46,511 nucleotides of DNA from PALSA-612 sp035652235 (lineage in GTDB: Bacteria; Actinomycetota; Thermoleophilia; Gaiellales; Gaiellaceae): the NCBI GenBank assembly GCA_035652235.1, contig DASREE010000055.1:1-46511 (forward strand), given 5' to 3'. Shown here one piece after another: positions 7,767 through 15,367 of the stretch. How positions within the stretch are numbered: position 1 is the first letter of the stretch; every line of letters starts with the position of its first letter. The notes below the pieces were generated by a model. That model did not search any database, had not been told where the DNA came from, and saw only the letters and a list, made by a program, of their open reading frames with translations. The translations under genes were made by a program, and so were the position numbers.

Positions 7767-8389
7767 GCGCGACGGCGCTCGACACGGCCCCGCCACCGCG
7801 CCTGCCCGATGCCGGGTCGCGGACCTGGTGGGTGCGCCTGCATGGCGCGGAGAACGAGCGTGAGCGCGCGATCGCCGAGCTGCATGAGCGACTGCGGCGT
7901 GAAGCGTGGTTCCATATCCGGCTGCGCACCAGAGGGATGGCGGAGTTCCCGGGCAGCGACGTCGACGATCTCGCCCTGATGGCTGCCGACGACGCGCTGC
8001 TCGCGGTCCTTCGCAAGCTCGACGACTACCGGGGCGAAAGCCAGTTCTGGACCTGGGCGCGGCGATTCGCCCAGCTCGAGGCACCCGTCAGCATCCGCCG
8101 GCGCATGGGACGCGATCGCCTCGCAAGCGACCCCGAATGTGTCCTCGCCTGGCCCGACCCCGGCTGCTCACCCGAGGAGCGCGCCGAGATTCAGGAGCTC
8201 CTACGCGAGGTCAGCAACCTGATCGTCGGTCGGCTGACACGACATCAACGAACCGTTCTGATCGCAATCGCGATCGACGGAGTCTCGCCCTCGACGCTCG
8301 CGATCGAGCTAGACACCACGCCGGGCGCGATCTACAAGACGCTGCACGATGCGCGCCGAAAGCTAACCGCGCAGCTCGCGCTCGTCTGA
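7763..8389 (+). CDS. ECF-like sigma-70 family RNA polymerase sigma factor
   Basis: A 208-residue protein. Region 2 spans about residues 48-105 (DVDDLALMAADDALLAVLRKLDDYRGESQFWTWARR; the F/Y-x-FWTW block matches sigma region 2.4). Region 4 is at about 152-205 (RHQRTVLIAIAIDGVSPSTLAIELDTTPGAIYKTLHDARRKL), a good helix-turn-helix. The ATG start at 7763 overlaps the preceding stop (ATGA). No linked anti-sigma gene is seen. It may direct the minor promoters in this region, but no target site can be assigned. Confidence 0.82.
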   Translation: MSATALDTAPPPRLPDAGSRTWWVRLHGAENERERAIAELHERLRREAWFHIRLRTRGMAEFPGSDVDDLALMAADDALLAVLRKLDDYRGESQFWTWARRFAQLEAPVSIRRRMGRDRLASDPECVLAWPDPGCSPEERAEIQELLREVSNLIVGRLTRHQRTVLIAIAIDGVSPSTLAIELDTTPGAIYKTLHDARRKLTAQLALV

Positions 8390-8446
8390 CCGCGATCACG
8401 TCCGCGCCAGGCACGGAACCGAAACCAGCCGTTGTTCAAAAGGCGA

Positions 8447-8477
8447 CGTAAGAACTGGGCTGCGCGAGACGCAGAAG
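8447..8477 (+). promoter_or_regulatory. Recurrent intergenic element Q, copy J (diverged)
   Basis: CGTAAGA at 8447-8453, 13 nt, then AGACGCAGAAG at 8467-8477, with three mismatches in the 3' half. It sits in the gap between the sigma factor and the zinc-ribbon gene at 8499. Confidence 0.35.
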
Positions 8478-8498
8478 GAACATGAGTGTCCGGCTGCG

Positions 8499-8723
8499 AT
8501 GACCGATCCGGCGTCACACCTCGAGGTTCTCGCCGCGCTGACGCTCGGTGTCGGCGCGGTCATGGTCCGGCTCGGCCTGGATCGCGGACTGCTGCAGTTG
8601 AGCAAGGCCCAGCGTCGCTGCCCGTCTTGCGGTCGCCTGATCAGAACCCGCCTCTGCCCGCTGTGCGCCGGTAAGACCCGCCGGCACCTCCACCCTGCGC
8701 GTGCGCGCAAGGGAGTCGAGTGA
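8499..8723 (+). CDS. Small protein with hydrophobic N-terminus and zinc ribbon
   Basis: A 74-residue protein. Residues 9-33 are hydrophobic (VLAALTLGVGAVMVRLGLD), followed by a C4 zinc ribbon, CPSCGRLIRTRLCPLCAG, at about 41-58, and a basic tail. The four cysteines identify the frame. ATG 8499 is 17 bases from the GAAGGAA at 8474-8480, which is long. The stop overlaps the start of the sugar porter by 4 bp. Function unknown; perhaps a membrane-associated partner of the transporter. Confidence 0.6.
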   Translation: MTDPASHLEVLAALTLGVGAVMVRLGLDRGLLQLSKAQRRCPSCGRLIRTRLCPLCAGKTRRHLHPARARKGVE

Positions 8724-10156
8724 GCGGCTTCATTCACGAGGCCCGGAGCGAAGCGAAGCCGTTCCTGTTCGTGCTCGCGCTCGTCGCAGCCTTGGGCGGC
8801 TTCCTGTTCGGCTACGACACCGGAGTTATCTCCGGGGCGTTGCTGTTCATCAAGCCTGCCTTTCACGCCTCGGCGCTGCAACAGCAGGCGATCATCGGCT
8901 CGCTCCTCATAGGCGCGGTGGTCGGTGCGACGGCGTCCGGCTATCTGGCGGAGGCGATGAGCAGGAAATGGACGAAGGTGTTGTCCGGCTGCATCTATGT
9001 CGCCGCGGCGCTCTGGAGCGCCTTCGCCTCGGGCGCGACCGAGTTGATCGCCGCGCGCTTCCTGCTCGGGCTCTCGGTCGGCACGGCGTCGTTCGTGGCG
9101 CCGATGTACATCGCGGAGGTGGCGCCGCGACGGATCCGGGGCGGATTGGTGTCGTTCAACCAGCTGATGATCGTGATGGGAATCCTGATCGCCTACATCG
9201 TCGACTTCCTGTTCAAGGGGGTGTCGAACAACTGGCGCTGGATGCTCGGGTTGGGTGCGGTTCCCGGCGTAGCGCTCGCGGTCGGGATGATCCTGATGCC
9301 GCACAGCCCGCGCTGGCTGATGGAGCGGGGACGGGACGACGAGGCGCGAGCGGTGCTCGAACGCGTCCACCGCCGCAGCGAGGACATCGACAGCGAGATG
9401 GACGACATCCGCCATGTGGTGGCCGAGGAAGGAAGCCTGCGCGACATCATCGGCGCCAAGGTGCGGCCGATGCTGATCGTCGGGCTGGCACTCGCGATCT
9501 TCCAGCAGATCGTCGGCATCAACACCGTCATCTACTACGCGCCGACGATCCTGCGCTTCACCGGCAGCAGCGTCTCGAGCGCGATCACCCAGACCGTCTT
9601 CATCGGCCTGACCAACGTCGTCTTCACGGTCGTCGCAGTGCTGCTGCTCGACCGCTTCGGACGACGGGTCTTCCTGCTCGTCGGCACGGTCGGCCTGATC
9701 GCCTCCTTGCTCGTCCTCGGCGTCTTCTTCGCATCGGCCGGCCTGCGTGCCGCCGTTCCCGATCTGGCGCTGATCGCGCTGATCGTCTACATCGCAAGCT
9801 TCGCGATCGGCCTCGGCCCCGTCTTCTGGCTGATGATCTCCGAGATCTTCCCGCTGCATCTCCGCAGCCCGGCGATGGCGCTCTGTACGGTCGCAAACTG
9901 GGCATTCAACTTCCTCGTCTCGTTCACGTTCCTCTCCCTGGTCGGCGCGCTCGGAAGGACCGGAACCTTCGTGCTCTACGCGGCCGTCGGAGTGATCGCC
10001 CTGACCTTCTTCGCAACCCGCGTCCCCGAGACGAACGGCCGCAGCCTCGAGGAGATCGAGCAGCAACTGCAACGCAAACGCCGCCCGAAGAGCGGCGACG
10101 CTCCAGCTCTCGGCTCGGCCTTCGCGCGCCGGCTGAAGGGAGCGATCCACTCGTGA
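8720..10156 (+). CDS. MFS sugar porter (XylE/GalP/GLUT-type)
   Basis: A 478-residue protein with 12 predicted membrane helices. Sugar-porter signatures: GFLFGYDTGVISGALL at about 27-42, RFLLGLSVG at about 113, RGGLVSFNQL at about 137, PHSPRWLM (normally PESPRWL) at about 194-201, QQIVGINTVIYYAP at about 258-271, RFGRR at about 312, and PETNGRSLEEIE at about 436-447. It imports a hexose or pentose by proton symport or facilitated diffusion; the exact sugar cannot be read. The GTG start at 8720 overlaps the previous stop. Its neighbours are sugar-processing enzymes. Confidence 0.9.
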   Translation: MSGFIHEARSEAKPFLFVLALVAALGGFLFGYDTGVISGALLFIKPAFHASALQQQAIIGSLLIGAVVGATASGYLAEAMSRKWTKVLSGCIYVAAALWSAFASGATELIAARFLLGLSVGTASFVAPMYIAEVAPRRIRGGLVSFNQLMIVMGILIAYIVDFLFKGVSNNWRWMLGLGAVPGVALAVGMILMPHSPRWLMERGRDDEARAVLERVHRRSEDIDSEMDDIRHVVAEEGSLRDIIGAKVRPMLIVGLALAIFQQIVGINTVIYYAPTILRFTGSSVSSAITQTVFIGLTNVVFTVVAVLLLDRFGRRVFLLVGTVGLIASLLVLGVFFASAGLRAAVPDLALIALIVYIASFAIGLGPVFWLMISEIFPLHLRSPAMALCTVANWAFNFLVSFTFLSLVGALGRTGTFVLYAAVGVIALTFFATRVPETNGRSLEEIEQQLQRKRRPKSGDAPALGSAFARRLKGAIHS

Positions 10157-10199
10157 GCCTTCACTCTGCGCGGACGCCGCGGCTGCGGACACCGCGCGC

Positions 10200-11057
10200 A
10201 TGAGCCAGGTTGCCGTTGACCGCCCCGTAGGACTTGAGCCGCTCGAGGTTCTGCTCGAGCGAGCGGGCCAAGCGGAGTTCCGGCTGCCGGGCGAGCTCGC
10301 GGAGCTCTACGGCGGCCCGCTCGGTTTCCCGGAGCCGTGCCTGTACGCGAATTTCGTCGCGAGCGTCGACGGCGTCGTCGCGATCCCCAGCGAGATCGAT
10401 TCGAGCCACGCGATTGCCGCCGGCAGTCAGGGCGACCGGTTCGTGATGGGCCTCCTGCGCGCGTGCGCCGACGCGGTGCTCGTCGGCGCTGGCACGCTTG
10501 CCGGCTCGCCGAGGACGCGGTGGACGCCCGAGAACGCCTACCCGCCGGCAGCATCGCTCTACGCGGAACTGCGCCGACTGCGCAACCGGCCCGCAACCCC
10601 GACGCTTACGATCCTGAGCGGCAGCGGCCGGATCGATCCGAGCCATCCGGGGCTGGCCGAGCGCACGCTCGTGCTGACAAGCGAGCAGGGCGCCGCTCGG
10701 CTCGGCCATCAGCTCCCGTGCTCGGCGACCATCGTCCCGATCGGCGACGAGCCGCCGCTCGACCCGGTCGCCGCGATCGAGGCGTTGCGGGCAGGCGGAC
10801 ACGAGCTGATCCTCTGTGAGGGCGGGCCGACGCTCTTCGGTGAGCTGGCGGGCGCCGGTCTCGTCGACGAGCTGTTCCTGACGCTCTCGCCGCTCCTCGC
10901 CGGCCGGTCGGCGGCCGAGCAGCGATTGTCGCTGGTGGAGGGAACCGCGTTCCTACCGAGTGGCGGGATCGGTTGCAGGCTGCTGACGCTTCGGCAGGCG
11001 GGCTCGCACCTCTTTCTGCGCTACGAGCTACCGCCACCCGGCCAGGTTGGCGCGTGA
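10200..11057 (+). CDS. RibD C-terminal/dihydrofolate reductase-like reductase
   Basis: A 285-residue protein with the RibD_C fold: NFVASVDGVVA at about 51-61, VLVGAGTLAGSPR at about 95-107, and CEGGPTLFGELAGAGLVDELFLTLSPLLAG at about 204-233. These reductases use NADPH on a pyrimidine or pterin ring; in riboflavin synthesis the substrate is a ribosylaminopyrimidine. No riboflavin genes are nearby, so the substrate is open. It starts 43 bp after the transporter and overlaps the epimerase gene by 4 bp. Confidence 0.82.
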   Translation: MSQVAVDRPVGLEPLEVLLERAGQAEFRLPGELAELYGGPLGFPEPCLYANFVASVDGVVAIPSEIDSSHAIAAGSQGDRFVMGLLRACADAVLVGAGTLAGSPRTRWTPENAYPPAASLYAELRRLRNRPATPTLTILSGSGRIDPSHPGLAERTLVLTSEQGAARLGHQLPCSATIVPIGDEPPLDPVAAIEALRAGGHELILCEGGPTLFGELAGAGLVDELFLTLSPLLAGRSAAEQRLSLVEGTAFLPSGGIGCRLLTLRQAGSHLFLRYELPPPGQVGA

Positions 11058-11986
11058 TCGCTGAAGCGGTGCGCGGCGCGACGGCTCCTTCCGGGCGGCA
11101 GGTCGAGCTCGCCTCGGCGGAGCAGCGCGCCTGGGTCGTGGAGGTTGGAGGCGGGCTGCGCGCGTACTCCGTCCGCGGGCGGGAGCGGCTCGACGGCTAC
11201 GCCGCCGATGAGATGTGCAGCTCGGCGCGCGGTCAGTGCCTGGTGCCGTGGCCGAACAGGATCCGCGACGGCCGCTACGAGTTCGCCGGTTCGTCGCAGC
11301 AGCTGCCGCTGACCGAGCCCGAGCGGCAGTGCGCGATCCACGGACTTGCCCGCTGGGCGAACTGGACGGTCGCGGACCAGGCCGTGGACTCGGTCACGAT
11401 GGAGCATCTGCTGCACCCGCAGCCGGGCTACCCGCACACGCTGCGGCTCGCGGTCGAGTATCGCCTCGACAGCGACGGGCTGACGGTGCGGACGACGGCG
11501 ACCAACGTCGGTGCGAGTGCGTGTCCGTACGGCGCGGGTGCGCATCCGTATCTGACCGTCGGCACGCCGAACGTCGACAGCGTGGTGCTGCGCTCTCCCG
11601 GGCGCACGCGTCTGACGAGCGACGAGCGCGGAATCCCAGTCGGCGCCGAGCCGGTGGAAGGATCCGAATACGACTTCAGGCGACCGCGGCCGATCGGAAA
11701 GACGAAGCTGGACACCGCCTTCACCGACCTCGAGCGCAATAACGACGGGCGAGCGCGCGTGCGCCTCGCCTCGCCAGGCGGCGACCTCGCGACGACGTTC
11801 TGGCTCGACGAGAGCTACCGCTACCTGATGCTCTTCACGGGCGATCCGCTCCCGGACGTGAGCCGCCGCAGCCTCGGCATCGAGCCGATGACCTGCGCGC
11901 CGAACGCATTCCAGAGCGGCGACGGGCTCGTCACCCTCAAGCCGGGCGAGTCGCTCGCCGCCTGCTGGGGGATCGAGCCCTCGTGA
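11054..11986 (+). CDS. Aldose 1-epimerase family protein
   Basis: A 310-residue galactose-mutarotase-like protein. Family motifs are PWPNRIRDGRYEFAG (about 64-78), the active-site His of IHGLARWANW (about 95), GAGAHPYLTVG (about 162-172; second catalytic His) and the Glu in GIEPMTCAPNAF (about 275-286). It interconverts alpha and beta anomers of hexoses. The GTG start overlaps the preceding stop (GTGA) and its stop overlaps the glucose dehydrogenase start, placing it in one operon with the sugar porter and dehydrogenase. Confidence 0.87.
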   Translation: MIAEAVRGATAPSGRQVELASAEQRAWVVEVGGGLRAYSVRGRERLDGYAADEMCSSARGQCLVPWPNRIRDGRYEFAGSSQQLPLTEPERQCAIHGLARWANWTVADQAVDSVTMEHLLHPQPGYPHTLRLAVEYRLDSDGLTVRTTATNVGASACPYGAGAHPYLTVGTPNVDSVVLRSPGRTRLTSDERGIPVGAEPVEGSEYDFRRPRPIGKTKLDTAFTDLERNNDGRARVRLASPGGDLATTFWLDESYRYLMLFTGDPLPDVSRRSLGIEPMTCAPNAFQSGDGLVTLKPGESLAACWGIEPS

Positions 11987-12771
11987 CCGCCACCGGCGCG
12001 CCGGCGGGTGAGCTCGCAGGCAAGGTCGCGCTCGTCACCGGCGCAGGCAGCGGGATCGGCTACGCGATCGCCGAGCGCTTCGCCAACGAGGGCGCCGCGG
12101 TCGCGATCGACTACCTCGGTCACGGCGAGGACGCGCAGGCGCTCGCGCGTGAGCTGGGCGCAGCAGGCAAGCAGGCGGCCGCGCTCGAAGCGGATGTCAC
12201 CGACGCAGCTGCCGTCGACGCGCTGGTCGCGCAGGTAATCGAGCGGTTCGGCCGGCTCGACGTGCTCGTCAACAACGCCGGGATCGAGAAGTCGCAGCCG
12301 CTGCTCGAGATCGCCGAAGCCGACTGGGACCGCACCCTCGCAGTCGATCTCAAGGGGCCGTTTCTCTGCCTGCAGGCGGCGGCACGCCGGATGAAGGACA
12401 GCGGTGGCGGCTCGATCGTGAACATCTCCTCGATCCACGAGGACTTCCCGTTCCCGAGCTACACGCCCTACGCGGCGGCGAAGGGCGGACTGCGGATGCT
12501 GATGCGAAACGCCGCGCTAGAGCTTGCGCCGCTCGGGATCCGCGTCAACAACATCGCTCCCGGTGCGATCGCGACCCCGATCAACGCGGCCACCCTCGCC
12601 GACCCGGCCAAGGTTCAGCGGCTCCGGGAGATCGTGCCGCTGCAGCGGATGGGAAAGCCGGAAGAGGTGGCCGAGGTCGCGCTCTTCCTCGCCTCGGACA
12701 GGTCGTCGTACGTCACCGGTTCCACCTACTTCGTCGACGGCGGAATCGTCCGGCACGCGGAGGCGCTCTGA
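11983..12771 (+). CDS. SDR oxidoreductase, glucose 1-dehydrogenase-like
   Basis: A 262-residue classical short-chain dehydrogenase. Cofactor motif TGAGSGIG at 19-26, NNAG at 97-100, and catalytic Ser150, Tyr163 and Lys167 (YAAAK). The blocks ISSIHEDFPFPSYTPYAAAKGG and RVNNIAPGAIATPIN resemble Bacillus glucose 1-dehydrogenases, which oxidise beta-D-glucose to gluconolactone. The epimerase just upstream would supply the beta anomer. It overlaps the upstream gene by 4 bp and is 2 bp from the HAD gene. Confidence 0.85.
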   Translation: MTATGAPAGELAGKVALVTGAGSGIGYAIAERFANEGAAVAIDYLGHGEDAQALARELGAAGKQAAALEADVTDAAAVDALVAQVIERFGRLDVLVNNAGIEKSQPLLEIAEADWDRTLAVDLKGPFLCLQAAARRMKDSGGGSIVNISSIHEDFPFPSYTPYAAAKGGLRMLMRNAALELAPLGIRVNNIAPGAIATPINAATLADPAKVQRLREIVPLQRMGKPEEVAEVALFLASDRSSYVTGSTYFVDGGIVRHAEAL

Positions 12772-12773
12772 CC

Positions 12774-13583
12774 GTGCCGCGGACACTCCAGCGGCCTCGC
12801 CGCGGGTCGGCAAGAACGGCGCCGCAGACGAGAAGACGTGTGATCGCGTTCGACCTCGACAACACGTTGGCCGAAAGCAAATCGCCGATCACCGTCGAGA
12901 TGTCGCGGCTGCTCGATCGTCTGCTCGCGCTGTTCCAGGTGTGCGTGATCTCGGGCGGAAAGTTCGAGCAGTTCGAGACGCAGCTGATCGACCATCTGCA
13001 CGTCGCACCAGCACGCCTGCGCGCGCTGCACGTGATGCCGACCTGCGGCACGCGCTACTACCGGTTCGACCTCGCCGCCGGCGCTTGGGAGCAGGTGTAC
13101 GCCGAGGATCTTCCGCCCGACAAGCGCGCGACGATCGCCGCAGCGCTCGCCAAGGGGGCGGCTGCGCTCGGTTTCCGAGCCGCGAAGCTGTGGGGCGAGC
13201 AGATCGAGGACCGAGGCAGCCAGGTCACGTTCTCCGCGCTCGGCCAGGACGCGCCGGTCGCCAGCAAGGAAGCCTGGGATCCGGACGGCGCGAAGAAGCG
13301 GAAGCTGCGCGACTACGTCGCCGCCGAGCTGCCCGAGTTCGAGGTTCGGGTCGGCGGCTCCACCTCGATCGACGTGACCAAGCACGGCATCGACAAGGCC
13401 TACGGGATCAAGAAGCTGATCGGGCTGCTCGGCATCAGGCAGGAGGAGCTGATCTTCGTCGGCGACCGGCTCGAGGAGGGCGGCAACGACCATCCGGTCA
13501 AGGCGATGGGCGTCGACTGCCTGAGCGTCTCCGGCTGGCGCGACACCGCACTGGTGATCGAGACGATCCTAGAGGTGAGCTGA
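12774..13583 (+). CDS. HAD-IIB family enzyme, phosphomannomutase-like
   Basis: A 269-residue protein with HAD motif I FDLDNTLAES (about 25-34), motif II VISGGKFEQFE (about 57-67) and motif IV VGDRLEEGGNDHP (about 229-241). VRVGGSTSIDVTKHGIDKAYG (about 184-204) is the cap/substrate region shared with eukaryote-type PMM and sucrose-phosphatase-like HAD-IIB enzymes. It could interconvert mannose 1- and 6-phosphate, or simply be a sugar phosphatase. The first 20 residues are Arg-rich and may not be translated; GTG 12774 is used for lack of a better start. It lies directly before the PMI-like cupin and GH130. Confidence 0.75.
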   Translation: MPRTLQRPRRGSARTAPQTRRRVIAFDLDNTLAESKSPITVEMSRLLDRLLALFQVCVISGGKFEQFETQLIDHLHVAPARLRALHVMPTCGTRYYRFDLAAGAWEQVYAEDLPPDKRATIAAALAKGAAALGFRAAKLWGEQIEDRGSQVTFSALGQDAPVASKEAWDPDGAKKRKLRDYVAAELPEFEVRVGGSTSIDVTKHGIDKAYGIKKLIGLLGIRQEELIFVGDRLEEGGNDHPVKAMGVDCLSVSGWRDTALVIETILEVS

Positions 13584-13585
13584 CG

Positions 13586-13948
13586 ATGACGCCGGAGCAC
13601 GACGAACGGCCGTGGGGGTCGTACACCGTGCTTGCGGAAGGGGCCGGCTACAAGGTGAAGCGAATCACCGTGCAGGCCGGCAAGCGCCTCAGCTACCAGC
13701 GGCACGCGCGACGCGAAGAGCACTGGGTCGTCGTCGGCGGCGCGGGACGCGTCACACTCGACGGTGACGAGTTCGACGTGGTCTCGGGCGCTGCCGTCGA
13801 TGTGCCCATCCAAGCGGCTCATCGCATCGCGAACACGGGAAGCGCCGAGCCGCTGGTCTTCATCGAGGTACAACGCGGCGACTACCTCGGCGAGGACGAC
13901 ATCGTGCGTCTCGAAGACGATTTCGGTCGAGCGGTCGCCGCCGCGTGA
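13586..13948 (+). CDS. Mannose-6-phosphate isomerase-like cupin
   Basis: A 120-residue single cupin matching the C-terminal domain of type II phosphomannose isomerase/mannose-1-phosphate guanylyltransferase: RPWGSYTVL (8-16), VQAGKRLSYQRHARREEHWVVV (about 29-50, His and Glu metal ligands), and VDVPIQAAHRIANTG (about 70-84). The family interconverts mannose 6-phosphate and fructose 6-phosphate or acts in GDP-mannose synthesis; stand-alone domains are often unassigned. It starts 2 bp after the HAD stop and its stop overlaps the GH130 start by 4 bp. Confidence 0.8.
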   Translation: MTPEHDERPWGSYTVLAEGAGYKVKRITVQAGKRLSYQRHARREEHWVVVGGAGRVTLDGDEFDVVSGAAVDVPIQAAHRIANTGSAEPLVFIEVQRGDYLGEDDIVRLEDDFGRAVAAA

Positions 13949-14982
13949 GAAGTTACTCGACCGCGATCGCCGAGAGCAGCAGCTTCGCCTACGCCGGCCC
14001 GACGGCACTGACGGTGCGCCGGATCAGCGACGAGCCGATCGTCGCGGCCGACACAGTGCCCGGGTACGGGCCGATCTTCAACGCGGGCCTGATCCGCCAT
14101 GACGGCTTCTTCCACCTGTTCGCGCGCGGCGTGCGCGACAGCTACCGGCGCAACGACGGGCCTGGCCCGCTCTTCCTGGACTACGTCTCCGACGTGCTCG
14201 TCTTCACCTCCACAGACGGCTTCAGCTTCGCATTCCAGCAGGTGCTGGCCAGAGGTTCGCCCGACGACGTCGACTCCTACGAGGACCCACGCGTGCAGCG
14301 CGTGCGCAGCGGCAGCGACGAGCAAGTCGTGATGTCGTACACGAACCTCCCCTCGCCCGACTCCGGACTGCCCTGGCGGGTCGGGGTGCATCGCCTGTTC
14401 TACGAAGACGGCCGGTTCCACCTCGATCCGACCTCCGGCCGGGTGGTCTCACCGGCTGGGACGAAGGACAAGGATGCGGTGATCTTCAATCTCCGGGACG
14501 GTCGTGTCGGGCTGATCCACCGGATGCACCCGAACATCCAGCTTGCGATCTTCGAGTCGCTCGAGGAGCTGTCGAGCCCGCCCAAAGGCTACTGGGAAAG
14601 CCACGTGCGCGACCTCGAAGCGCACACACTGATCCGCCCGGCGACGGGCGCCCTCGGCGTCGGCGCCGGCGCACCCCCTGTCGCGACCGAGGCCGGCCTG
14701 CTGCTGTTCTTTCACGAACGGGAAGCCGACAATCGCTACACGACCAAGGTCGCGCTGCTCGACGAGGAAAGCGGCCGGGTGCGGAAGCTGCTACCGGACC
14801 CGATCATGCGACCCGAGCTGCCGTGGGAGTGCTTCGGCGACATCGACAACATCATCTTCGTCCAGGGCGCGGTGCCGCGGCCCGACGGCACGATCTACCT
14901 CACCTACGGCGCAGCCGACCGCTGCGTCGGGGCTGCGAGCGTGGCCACGAGCGGGCTTCTGGAAGCACTGGGATCCGCCTAA
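13945..14982 (+). CDS. GH130 family beta-mannoside phosphorylase
   Basis: A 345-residue five-bladed propeller enzyme. GH130 features: YGPIFNAGLI (about 41-50), SYEDPRVQ (about 111-118, with the acidic residue), GTKDKDAVIF (about 172-181), HRMHPNIQ (about 192-199), GAGAPPVATEAGLLLFFHE (about 240-258) and YLTYGAADRCVGAAS (about 319-333). GH130 enzymes cleave beta-mannosides with phosphate and yield alpha-mannose 1-phosphate. With the PMM-like HAD and PMI-like cupin just upstream, this makes a plausible mannoside-to-fructose-6-phosphate route. The GTG start overlaps the cupin stop. Confidence 0.85.
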   Translation: MRSYSTAIAESSSFAYAGPTALTVRRISDEPIVAADTVPGYGPIFNAGLIRHDGFFHLFARGVRDSYRRNDGPGPLFLDYVSDVLVFTSTDGFSFAFQQVLARGSPDDVDSYEDPRVQRVRSGSDEQVVMSYTNLPSPDSGLPWRVGVHRLFYEDGRFHLDPTSGRVVSPAGTKDKDAVIFNLRDGRVGLIHRMHPNIQLAIFESLEELSSPPKGYWESHVRDLEAHTLIRPATGALGVGAGAPPVATEAGLLLFFHEREADNRYTTKVALLDEESGRVRKLLPDPIMRPELPWECFGDIDNIIFVQGAVPRPDGTIYLTYGAADRCVGAASVATSGLLEALGSA

Positions 14983-14996
14983 GGACCTCGATCGTT

Positions 14997-15027
14997 CGTA
15001 AGAACAACGGCCGAAGCGACGCTGAAG
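14997..15027 (+). promoter_or_regulatory. Recurrent intergenic element Q, copy G
   Basis: CGTAAGA (14997-15003), 13 nt, CGACGCTGAAG (15017-15027). Similarity to copy C at 41942 extends upstream (CTCGATCG, then TCGTAAGAAC) and through a shared central CGGCCG. It lies 14 bp after the GH130 stop and about 75 bp before the next start. Confidence 0.5.
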
Positions 15028-15100
15028 CACTACATGGTGTTGTGCCTGTCGCCGTCCCAGTCCAGTCTCTGCTGCCGCTTTCTACTCCGGAGGTTCCACC

Positions 15101-15367
15101 GTGTCTGAGAACCACACCCGCGACGACGATCGCACGGGCGTCGACCCGAAGTTCCGCTCGTTCGATCCTCCCGAGCACCCGCCCTTGCGCGACTCGCAGG
15201 CGAACCCGCGAGGTGTCCGCCACATCGACGAGACGGCTCAGGATCAGATGGCGGTCGAGGACCGCCCTCGCGTTTGGGCTTCGCGTGATCGCCGCGCGAC
15301 GATGATCGCCGCGGCCAAGCGGCGGCTGCGAACGCTCTCCCCCCGCCGGAATCCCGTGAATCGGTGA
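15101..15367 (+). CDS. Small hydrophilic protein of unknown function
   Basis: An 88-residue charged protein without hydrophobic segments: acidic in the first half, Arg-rich at the C-terminus (AAKRRLRTLSPRRN). No family recognised. Translation is supported by GGAGG at 15089-15093, seven bases before GTG 15101, and by the 4-bp overlap of its stop with the start of the flavoprotein gene. It may be a coupling ORF or an accessory factor of the flavoprotein. Confidence 0.55.
   Translation: MSENHTRDDDRTGVDPKFRSFDPPEHPPLRDSQANPRGVRHIDETAQDQMAVEDRPRVWASRDRRATMIAAAKRRLRTLSPRRNPVNR

Noticed and set aside
8396..10201. 601-codon minus-strand open frame
   Set aside because: Antisense to the sugar porter and zinc-ribbon genes; low-complexity Asp/Glu/Arg/Gln product, no family motifs.
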